64,000 nt of DNA, taken from positions 186,001 through 250,000 of the forward strand of contig RMBW01000027.1 of NCBI GenBank assembly GCA_004009845.1, in the 5' to 3' direction. The notes beneath the pieces were generated by a model, which was not told the origin of the DNA, made no database searches, and saw nothing but the letters and a program-made list of their open reading frames with translations. The DNA comes from Davidsoniella eucalypti (taxonomy: Eukaryota > Ascomycota > Sordariomycetes > Microascales > Ceratocystidaceae). Each line of letters opens with the position of its first letter. The stretch's first letter is position 1. The position numbers were made by a program, and so were the translations under genes. Positions 33,399 through 41,686 of the stretch are shown in pieces.

Positions 33399-35915
33399 AT
33401 GGATGAAGTGGAAGCATCATCGGCCCCTGAGTCCGAAGCAATGCCGAGCCAAAACCAACTTGATCAAAATAAGGCTCTCCAAGAACAAGTGCAACAGTAT
33501 GGAGAAGATAAAAGGCAGCGCGACGAGGAAACCGCCAAAATCATCAAAGCAGCCGAAGCACGCGCCGAAGCACGCGCCGAAGCACGCGCCGAAGCCCGCA
33601 TCAAAGCAGCCGAAGCCCGCACCGAAGAAGAACGGCTCGCCAGAGAAGCAGCCGAAGCACGCATCGAGAAAGAACGACTCGAGAATGAAGAACTCGTCAA
33701 AGCAGCCGAAGCACGCACCGAGAAAGAACGGATCGCCAGAGAAGCTGTCGAAAACACCACACGGTGTCTACCTTTTATTCCATTTCTCTACTACTGCTAC
33801 GCCTGCATTTTTCAACTTTTGAAAGTACACGATAAGGAGCATAAGCTTTGCTCAACTGGTGGATCTACTTCAGTCAACGGTCGATGGTACCCTCGTCAGC
33901 TTGTACCGTGGGCTGATTTTCAAGAGCAACACAATGATTCGTTTTCCCATCTTTCTGCTGTATTTGGCCAACAACCACTATTTCGGAGTTTACACACTAT
34001 GGATTCTTACCAAAAAGACGTGAAGCCATATGTTGTATTAGCTACTGAAAAAGAGGCATATTTGTTCTCTGATCATGCTATTGAAAGATTCGTCATAATC
34101 ATTATCCTCGTTTATCTAGATTCTAAGCTAAAGGTTGATGTAAATGACACTGATACATACAACAAGTTCATTAGTATCAATCAGGATTTCAACGATGTAT
34201 CCTTCACGACAAATAACAGAATCGAACAATTCCTTCAAGAAGGTCAGGATCTAGGTGAAAATGGTCCTCCAGAACAAGATTGTATTGAGGAACTTGATGG
34301 TATACATTCTACTGTTGCCATCCCTCCACCACAGTCCAGCCAGCTTGATACTGGGTCATGCCTCCGATCTACTCGTTCCCAAACCAGAGCTCATCTTGAG
34401 TCTAGCAGAAAAAGATCTGCTCACTCCCCTGTTGCCGACACTCCTACCGCCAAATTCGCAAAACCTAGCAGCAAAGCTTATGAGCCTGATAGCCGGTGTT
34501 TTGGTCATTATAAGGACAAAACTCGTCCTTCCAAGCGGCTCTATATCACTGAATACAAGGCTGCCCACAAGCTTACACCCGAAATTATTGCCCAATCTTT
34601 GCTAGATCGATCAGGCTCACCACTGTCTTGTAATTTTACCTCCAACGCAGAGTTTGATCATGGCCGAGGAAGTAAGATGGTCAGTCATGCTATAACACAG
34701 CTATTCCATTACATGCAATCTGATGGAGTTAGCTATGGCTATGTGATGACTGGCGAATGTATGATCTTTCTACACATTGATGCTCTTGATCCCACTAAGG
34801 TCTATTATCATCTTTCTATTCCTCGAAAAGATGTATCTGGCATTCCTTTCTGCTCTGCTGAAGACATCCCTGTCCATGACGACGAAATTACAGACCAGCT
34901 TGACAATATAAAGCAGACACCGATTGCTCATATCATGACACTTTTGCTTTTGTCACTTCAGGCGTCTCCTATAACCATCCAAGAAAAGTATTCTCGACAG
35001 GGACTTCTCGCCAAAGTTGGAACTAAATATGCCTCAAACAATTCCCTTGGTCGCCAAAACCTAGCTTTGAGACAGAGTCGGTCGAATCCTCGCGGGTCCA
35101 GGGGTGGTAACAGCTCAGGCCCATCCTCGAATGTAACTGGGCGACAACACGCCGTTGACTCAGTTGCCAGGCCCCCGCTTGATGAATATTGTACACAGGC
35201 TTGTCTACTTGGCCTCAAGTTCAATCGACAACTCGATAAGAAGTGTCCTAACTATAAGCTTCACTTACAAGCCAAATCCCCGATTGCCCCTTCTCATTCC
35301 TCCATGTTTGATTATACACAGCATCACCCCATCAATCAGTCTCAGCTTTTGACTACTATCAAGGCCCAGCTTGATACGAACCTTGATAACGACTGTGAGG
35401 TTTTGGATCTTCGTGGTGCTGTTGGTTGCTTGGTCAAGGTTACTGCTCACCCATTTGGGTATACCTTGGTAGGAAAGGCAGTGGAGGAACAAAATGTTGG
35501 CTTGCTTCATCGTGAGGCTAGCATGTACAACCACCTAGTTGATGTACAAGGAAGTGTTGTCCCCGTTTGTCTTGGTGATGTTGCTATGGAGCAAAATCTC
35601 TGTGTTGATTTCAGGATCAACAACCATATGCTTTTGTTGTCATATGGGGGCAAGTGGCTTTGTAGGCTTGATGGGTGGAACATTGACCGACAACTTGCGA
35701 AACTTCAAGAGTTGGGTGTCAGTCATGGGGATATCAGACTACAGAATCTACTCTATAATGAGGAATGTGATGACTTGATGGTTATTGATTTTGAGAGGGC
35801 TAGTTATGTTACGCCCCCAACAGCCACCAAGAGAAAGGGTGTGTTCGATTCTGTTGCTCACCCCAAGAAGGTGGATCTAGGAAGGTGGCATCAACAATTG
35901 GAAGTTGGCTTCTAA
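33399..35915 (+). CDS. Coiled-coil / PD-(D/E)XK-like / protein-kinase-like fusion protein
   Basis: Intronless, 838 residues, starting at the ATG at 33,399. Residues 20-118 form a charged coiled coil with EARA repeats. A mid region (about 125-280) with GRWYPRQLVPWADF is typical of a large, expanded Pezizomycotina family. Residues about 375-520 hold ITEYKAAHKLTPEII, whose E385-x-K387 looks like the core of a PD-(D/E)XK nuclease fold, followed by AITQLFHYM and GYVMTGECMIFL. CTQACLLGL opens the C-terminal kinase-like domain (about 598-838), which has a candidate ATP lysine K693 (LVGKAV), HGDIRLQNLL with D778 and N783, and VIDFERA with D797. These are the residues expected in an active kinase, although the glycine loop is poor and the C-lobe short. 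Function is unknown. The architecture recalls fungal FunK1-like and Crinkler-type fusions. Confidence 0.85.
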   Translation: MDEVEASSAPESEAMPSQNQLDQNKALQEQVQQYGEDKRQRDEETAKIIKAAEARAEARAEARAEARIKAAEARTEEERLAREAAEARIEKERLENEELVKAAEARTEKERIAREAVENTTRCLPFIPFLYYCYACIFQLLKVHDKEHKLCSTGGSTSVNGRWYPRQLVPWADFQEQHNDSFSHLSAVFGQQPLFRSLHTMDSYQKDVKPYVVLATEKEAYLFSDHAIERFVIIIILVYLDSKLKVDVNDTDTYNKFISINQDFNDVSFTTNNRIEQFLQEGQDLGENGPPEQDCIEELDGIHSTVAIPPPQSSQLDTGSCLRSTRSQTRAHLESSRKRSAHSPVADTPTAKFAKPSSKAYEPDSRCFGHYKDKTRPSKRLYITEYKAAHKLTPEIIAQSLLDRSGSPLSCNFTSNAEFDHGRGSKMVSHAITQLFHYMQSDGVSYGYVMTGECMIFLHIDALDPTKVYYHLSIPRKDVSGIPFCSAEDIPVHDDEITDQLDNIKQTPIAHIMTLLLLSLQASPITIQEKYSRQGLLAKVGTKYASNNSLGRQNLALRQSRSNPRGSRGGNSSGPSSNVTGRQHAVDSVARPPLDEYCTQACLLGLKFNRQLDKKCPNYKLHLQAKSPIAPSHSSMFDYTQHHPINQSQLLTTIKAQLDTNLDNDCEVLDLRGAVGCLVKVTAHPFGYTLVGKAVEEQNVGLLHREASMYNHLVDVQGSVVPVCLGDVAMEQNLCVDFRINNHMLLLSYGGKWLCRLDGWNIDRQLAKLQELGVSHGDIRLQNLLYNEECDDLMVIDFERASYVTPPTATKRKGVFDSVAHPKKVDLGRWHQQLEVGF
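33552..33599 (+). repeat. Four tandem 12-bp repeats encoding AEAR
   Basis: Unit GCCGAAGCACGC, three exact copies and one with a single change, inside the coiled-coil coding region. It is a probable source of length variation. Confidence 0.9.
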
Positions 35916-36235
35916 CCTGCTTTGTACTTAGTTTTGAATAGTATGATATTAGCTCCTTATAAATAGCTGTTGTGGTGTTCTTGAATTGCCTAGTAAATAT
36001 ATCTTTATGGTTGATTATATTCTCAAATGCTGTTCATAACCAGTGATTAGATGCTAATTTATAGCTATAGTTATTACGGTTGTTTTCAGCTGTTATATTG
36101 TAGCTTTTTGTATATGTTCATTCTAGAGAAGAGAAAGTAAACAGCAAGTTTTGTATCATTGCTGGCCTATAGTTAACGGTTCACATCACGGAGACTTTGT
36201 GGACTAACCACCTTCGCCTACACCAAACTTTACAG

Positions 36236-36456
36236 ATTCATGTTCTTGGGAAAAGAAGGACCCACTACACATCTTCTTCTTCTGTTGGAAGGGCAAACGT
36301 CTGTCAAAGGTTTTCTCACGACCGTTTCACTTCACCATAGACAATACCCTATCCACACAACAAGGAGTCATTGATTTCTGCAAATTTACAAGACACGGGG
36401 CATGGCTATCATATGTTTTACAGCCTCATAGATTATATCCTTATATGGCCAAGTAG
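36236..36456 (+). pseudogene. Possible 3' remnant of a LINE-like retroelement ORF
   Basis: A 73-codon frame reads SCSWEKKDPLHIFFFCWKG, then LSTQQGVIDFCKFTRHG, and ends at TAG (36454-36456); an in-frame stop lies just upstream. The order C-x-x-x-x-x-D-P-x-H-I-F-x-x-C followed by LST-x-x-G resembles the cysteine/histidine tail after the RNase H part of fungal non-LTR retroelements. I see no reverse transcriptase domain, so this would be a small relic. Assignment is tentative. Confidence 0.3.
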
Positions 36457-37175
36457 AACACAATAGAGACAAATCTTGATACAATCTCATAATCAGTATC
36501 CGGAGTTGATGGTGGTTAATAGCTGAAGGCTTTTAACATGATAACAAATCAGTCTTGATCAATATTCGATGCTATATATTGTGCTCCAAAGTGCACAGAT
36601 CCGGTTGTATCCAACACTCTAGTTTTGTAATTCGAGAAGGCCAAGTGACCTTACATGACTTGTCTTGTTGGCGATTCTTACTTATTGCGGCAACAATAAA
36701 AGGTGATGTTTAAGTTCAATACTTTTGTCTATTGATGTTATACTCAAGATAAACACACCCTGATAGAAAAAATGTCCATACGGATGCATAGTAACTAGTT
36801 CGCCCTAGAAAAGAGAGAGGGCAAGAGAGATGAGCCAAATGCCATTAAATCAAGTCGAGTCAAAAAAGATCAAGCTAAAAATAGAGATGGATGTCAAGTC
36901 AGGAATGATTAGATATGATCCACGATAAGATATGATAAGATACGATTCTCTTGTCTATCTTATCTTATCATGACTAATGGAAAGATATCACTTTGGACCT
37001 ATAACAACATGAAAGTAGGGCCCTTTATTTTGCTCAAGACTAGACTCTCGTAGAGAAGACCTGGTGGGAATATTTCCCTTAGATCTGTTTTTCAGCACAT
37101 TTATATAATAGTTCGAACTAATTCATATGAATCATATCTAATGTATAGAAAGGAAGAGAATAAACTCATTCCGAC
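36457..37175. other. Intergenic region with a GATA-rich dyad
   Basis: AT-rich; no gene. It is notable only for the GATA-type sequence cluster listed separately. Confidence 0.4.
36924..36971. promoter_or_regulatory. GATA-site cluster with an 11-bp inverted repeat
   Basis: Two GATAAGA motifs on the plus strand (from 36924 and 36934) face two on the minus strand. ATGATAAGATA at 36932-36942 pairs perfectly with TATCTTATCAT at 36961-36971 across an 18-nt spacer. GATA factors of fungi (nitrogen, iron and light regulators) bind such sites. The location beyond the 3' ends of both flanking genes is unusual for a promoter. Confidence 0.4.
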
Positions 37176-37420
37176 TTAGTTCTTGCTACCCTTGGAGTAG
37201 GGAAGCTCAGACGAGCTGGCCTCGCGTCTCATGCGAACATATACGACGACGGCGCCGATGGCAATGAAGAAGAATACGGCCTTGGTAGTCATAGAGTAAC
37301 CAGACTCAGCAGCTCCAGGGTTAATATCAGCGGTGGGATCGTTGATCTTCTCAGTGTCAGGCACGGAGCCGTCAGCCAGGCCACCGTAACCAGGAACGAA
37401 GAGAGCAGTGCCTTCGATGT
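37176..37420 (-). CDS. Small single-pass membrane protein (C-terminal exon; start not found)
   Basis: The exon begins at 37,420 after an AATATAG acceptor and reads (x)IEGTALFVPGYGGLADGSVPDTEKI, an acidic linker, one hydrophobic segment (TTKAVFFFIAIGAVVVYVRM) and a short basic/polar tail ending PYSKGSKN. I recall similar small fungal proteins with the FVPGYGGLADG motif and one transmembrane helix, all without known function. There is no in-frame ATG before the first upstream stop, and the exon starts in phase 1, so a short first coding exon must lie upstream in 37,421-37,908, beside the 3' end of the cyclophilin gene. I could not identify it. Confidence 0.65.
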
Positions 37421-37908
37421 CTATATTGGCAGCAAAAGGAAAAGCCGAGGTTTGATGTATCAGTAAGGTCTGTATCGTTCCACTACGTTTATGTTTTTGT
37501 GTCGTGTTGATTGGTACGGTTTTTAGTGTGCATGGTGCTTTTTTCTTTTTCTATTCCATATGTTTTACTTGAACAGAGGCAGAAAAAAAATCAAGGTTAC
37601 TAGGAGGTCACGCAAAGATCTTATAGTACAGAAAAGTGTATGAGATGTTATTCTTTTTTCTTCTCCTCTATTTTGGTAGTGACACTAGCTCTTTAGCTTT
37701 GCCGCTTGTGCTGAGATAACAAGAGACGAGCCAAGAGCTAACGTCATTGACAGTTATATCCGCGAACAAGAAACAAAAACAAAGATGGAGGTGAAATATA
37801 AGAAAGTATGTGCATAAATTGCGACATGTATGTGAAGTGAATATTGTAATAAAGAATCTTTGCGCCACCTCCAAGTTTCCCCATTTGACTTGAATTGGTT
37901 TGTTTGGT

Positions 37909-38736
37909 TTAGAGTTCGACGTGAATACCTTCATCAGGAACTTCAAGTTCCCCAGACTTGACGATCTTGACGGTCTCGACGGGCTTGTCGCCAGGATGGG
38001 TCTTAGAGCTTTGGATCTTGTCGATGATGTCGTAACCCTCAAGCACCTCGCCGAAAACGACGTGGCGGCCATCCAGCCAACTATTAGCAGAGAAAATAAA
38101 CAGATTAGTTTACATGTTTCCATCTTTGGTTTCGGGATCGGGAGATCAGATGGTAAGTGATATATAACCCGGGGGGATGGACGGTGGGAAGAACATACGC
38201 AGTAGTGGCGGTAGTGATGAAGAACTGCGAGCCGTTAGTGTCCTTGCCGGCGTTGGCCATGGACAGAAGACCCTTCTTGGAGTGTTTGAGCTTGAAGTTC
38301 TCGTCGGGGAACTTATCACCGTAGACTATAATAAGCGGTAGCGCCGAGGTCAGTTACTCTGTGATAGTTGTATAATATGCATGCGCAGCGATATTGAAAA
38401 CTTACTGGACTTGCCACCGGTGCCGTCGTGCTTAGTAAAGTCGCCGCCCTGGATCATGAAGTCCTTGATGCTACGGTGGAAAATGGAACCCTCATAGCCA
38501 TAACCCTTCTCGCCAGTAGCCAGCAGGCGGAAGTTCTCGGTGGTCTTGGGGACAGTCTTGCCATACAGACCTAGGACAACACGGCCCAGAGGTTGGTCAC
38601 CTTGGGTAATGTCGAAGTAGACCTTGTGGGTGATCTTAGGACCACGGGCAGCCTCGACGGGTTGGGCGAAGAAGAGCACGCCTGCAACAAGCAGGAAGAG
38701 CGAGAGGAAGATTCCTCTGAGGGAGAAGTTGGCCAT
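37909..38736 (-). CDS. Secretory-pathway cyclophilin B (peptidyl-prolyl cis-trans isomerase)
   Basis: Catalyses proline isomerisation during protein folding in the ER. Exons 38406-38736, 38199-38325 and 37909-38080 give 209 residues, the usual size. Both introns have consensus ends (GTAAGT, GTATGT) and split codons that restore the conserved KSIYGDKFPDENF and TATTAWLDGRHVVFG. A signal peptide (MANFSLRGIFLSLFLLVAG...VEA) precedes the mature start RGPKITHKVYFD. Active-site segments FHRSIKDFMIQGGDFT, GSQFFITT and WLDGRHVVFG are intact. The chain ends EGIHVEL, as in many fungal cyclophilin B proteins, without a clear HDEL signal. It shares a 621-bp divergent promoter with the mitochondrial S13 gene. 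Confidence 0.95.
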
Positions 38737-39357
38737 GATGTCAATGATGGCAATGATGGCAGTGATGGACTAAGACAGTCTGTACGGAGATGCGATACGT
38801 AGAAGAAAGAAGGAGAAGAGGGAAATAATGGGGAGGGAAGGGAAGAAAAGGAAGAAGAAAGTCCACTTGAAGCTAGGAAGGTGCCGCTGAGAGCTTGAGC
38901 CCCTCGACTAATCGATCAAGCTACGTTTCAAAGCCGTTGCGACAAAATTGTCTAGCCGAGAGCCGTCTAAGCCATCAATTCTTTGACAACAGCGCTGCCG
39001 GTCGCATATAGGACCTGTGGCAGGTCAGAGCTTCCACTGTAACTGTAGCGTTCTTACAGGACCTTTTCAGTTCGCTCGGTGGATTTAGCACTTGTTAGAC
39101 GGTGTTAAACTAAGTCGCTGCGCTGTGCTAATTGTGCCTTGTTTGTTTTTGACACCTAGCCTGTGGGGAAAAGCCACCCAATGAAAGTGGGCGCGATCAA
39201 GGCGTATCAATTTTTGATGACCATGAAATGAGATGAAGCCTGTTTTTAGGCTGGCGATACTTCAGAGATAAACCTCACAGCGCAGTCTCCTTTCCCCTTC
39301 TTTCTATTTGATTGCTTTATCTGTCGCGCATCACAAGGCTGCACACCAACTGCCAAA
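38737..39357. promoter_or_regulatory. Divergent promoter of cyclophilin B and uS13m
   Basis: 621 bp between two start codons, with pyrimidine-rich leaders on both sides (CT runs before 38,737 on the minus strand and before 39,358 on the plus strand). No coding region. Confidence 0.6.
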
Positions 39358-39836
39358 ATGGTATGTGCTTTGCCATCCAATGCTTGCCTGCTTTGATGCT
39401 AACTCCTCCAGGTCTTCATTATGAGTGTGAACTTTGCCGAGGCGAAGCTCGTCAACGTAAGCTATCCTCTCTTCCATACCCGATACTAAACACCCAGTCC
39501 GCTAATTCTCCGCCCGAACAACAGAAAGTCCTCACCTCCTTCTATGCCCTCGGTCCCACCACCGCCTCCCGCATCTTGGCGAAATACTCCATCCACCCGC
39601 TAGCCAAGATCGGCTCGCTATCGGCCAAGACTATTACTTCGTTGACAGCCGAGCTATCCCAATTGACTATCGAGAACGATGCCCGTCGTCAACTGCGCGA
39701 GGGTATTCACAGACTCAAGGATATGGGTTCGTACCGTGGCCGTCGTCACGCCATGGGCCTGCCGGTTCGTGGCCAGAGAACACGCAACCAAACCGTCAAC
39801 GCCAAGAAGATGAACCGCCTGGACCGCAGAGGTTAA
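39358..39836 (+). CDS. SWS2: Mitochondrial small-subunit ribosomal protein uS13m
   Basis: Bacterial S13 homologue of the mitochondrial ribosome. Exons 39358-39360, 39412-39456 and 39525-39836 give 119 residues. Exon 1 is the ATG alone, followed at once by a GTATGT donor. Intron 1 (51 nt) and intron 2 (68 nt) are both phase 0. The product MVFIMSVNFAEAKLVNKVLT continues through KYSIHPLAKIGSLS, NDARRQLREGIHRLKDMGSYRGRRH and GLPVRGQRTRNQTVNAKK, the last two being diagnostic of S13. No long targeting sequence is present, as in other fungal members. Confidence 0.96.
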
Positions 39837-40152
39837 ATGGGATATTGAAAGACATGTTTTTCTTTTGTCGTATTTTCTTTTTCCTTTCATAATGGGAAGG
39901 GCGTTCTGTGTGTTTGGTCGTTAGCCTCGAGGAAGAAGAAAGATGCTGAAGTAGACAAACTGAAGCTCTTCAAGTATGTCTTGTCATGGTCTACGGACTA
40001 TTGAGAGACTTGTACAACATTTACTGTATGCATATATTCACGACATGGGTTCTCCCATAGCTACTAAGTTAGATCATAGTATAGGCCATTATAACTCATC
40101 TCTTATTATCAGTTGTCGATATACTGCCTAAAAGTCGACACCTCTTGTTCAT

Positions 40153-41686
40153 CTATTCATCTTCTCTTGGAATCTTGACCTCGTCTTCCAGAGTAGGGAA
40201 TCCCTCTCTATGAAGTCTACGAGAGACAGCCTCGACATCTCGCCAGACACGCAGGATATTGCCGCCTACGACCTTGCGCGCGTCTTGATCCGATAGTCCC
40301 TCTTTCAGAAGAGCCGCTAGTAGATCCGGATACTTGGAGACATCTTCCAGACCCTTGGGTACCTGAGCAATGCCGTCAAAGTCGCTACCGAAGCCTACGT
40401 GATCCCAGCCGATGCGCTCGCCAATGTACTTGGCATGGCGCACCACCTGGGCCAGTGTAGCGTTTTCGGGCACATATGTCGGCAGGCCGTTGGGGTTGTC
40501 GTTGGTTTCGCATGAGATGAAGTCAGGGCTGAAATTGACCATGATCACTGAGTTAGTCTTCTTGACTAGGTCGAGCACATGATCTTTGACGTTGCGCGGG
40601 TGAGGGCACACCCCGAATGCAGAGCTGTGGCTAAACATGACTGGTGCCTTGCTGCCCTCCCACTCAGTGCCGCCAAGCACATCTACCATAGTCTCCTCGC
40701 TAAAGAAGCATCATATTAGCACTGACAATACATACATCCATATGAGTTCTCTTACCTAGTGTGTGACAAATCCACAATCATACCAATGCGGTTCATCTCG
40801 TGTACCAACTTCTTGCCCGCCGGGCTCACACCATGCCATAGAGGTTCAGCTACACGGAACGGGTGTTCCAGCAGCGCTGCATCGGCGTAGATATTGTGAC
40901 AGTTGTGCGTCAATGTGGCATATCTCACACCCTGCGAATAGTATCGGCGCAAGTTGGCCACAGAGTTACCGATCTGATGTAGACCCTCGACGCCCAGAGG
41001 TGAAATCAGCTGTCCGCGGAAAAAGGTGCCCATGGCCGCGTGCGAGCCGACATCCGGCGCAAAGTCATGCGGGTAAGCTTGCTTTAGGCGGTCGACAAGG
41101 TCGATCTGCTGGAGCGTCAGTTGGACGGCTAAAAGGGACAAGTATGTTAGTTCACCATATCTATCTATGTGTATGTATGCCTGTTTATAGATTACTTACA
41201 GCCGGCGTAGTTCTCGTCTGAGTAGTCTGTTCCATTCGCTGGACAAGGAGTGAAGACACTCCAGAAAGCACCGCCATTCTTTCCTTCTCTAAGACGCGGC
41301 AAGTCGACATGACCACCGAGTCCACCCTGGCTAAATGGAACAGCAAAGGCATCGTCGTAAATGTGGTTTCCAAACTTCTCCAAGATCCAGATGGGCAGAT
41401 CGTTGTGGCCGTCAATCAGCGGGGACGTCTTGAGAATGTAGTCCACGCGCTGAGGGATAGTATGGGGCGCATGTCGGCCACTACGATACTGCTCCATGAA
41501 GTTATGCGGAAGACCGCAACGGTTCAGAGCGATCGTCAGGCCGACGGTGGTGCAAAGGAGAAACTTGGCGCCACGCTTAGAAAACAGGCGCGTATTGCGG
41601 CGCCGAGATGAGGCGGAAGAATGCGCTAAGGTCGAAGGCACAGCATCTTCCTTAGAAGTTGGACTTGGTATCGTTTGATAGGACAT
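40153..41686 (-). CDS. Membrane-anchored dipeptidase, peptidase family M19
   Basis: Renal-dipeptidase-type zinc enzyme that cleaves dipeptides. Exons 41200-41686, 40756-41128 and 40153-40699 give 468 residues. The introns are GTAAGT...AG (71 nt) and GTAAGA...AG (56 nt). The start at 41,686 (MSYQTIPSPTSKED) gives a short basic cytosolic tail and a probable signal anchor (about 41-56, KFLLCTTVGLTIALN), hence a type II membrane enzyme; another ATG 24 codons upstream is possible. Zinc ligands H94 and D96 lie in LIDGHNDLP, the bridging Glu in LGVEGLHQIGNS, and His ligands in IVDLSHTS and MFSHSSAFG. The GFGSDFDGI motif is also present. It converges with uS13m. Confidence 0.94.

Larger units (their letters stand above)
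33227..36166 (+). repeat. Segmental duplication, right copy (full length)
   Basis: Holds the intact 838-residue gene with its promoter block and 3' flank. The last coding bases and the first 199 bases from the stop codon onward (35913-36111) look identical to 32239-32437 by eye, while the upstream coding part differs much more. Confidence 0.88.

Noticed and set aside
33760..33835. Possible intron in the nuclease/kinase gene (GTGTCTACC...TTTGAAAG)
   Set aside because: The continuous reading matches the related family pattern in this part, the donor is weak, and the frame stays open without splicing.
37668..38123. 151-codon minus-strand frame
   Set aside because: Reads cyclophilin exon 3 in a wrong frame and continues into its 3' UTR.
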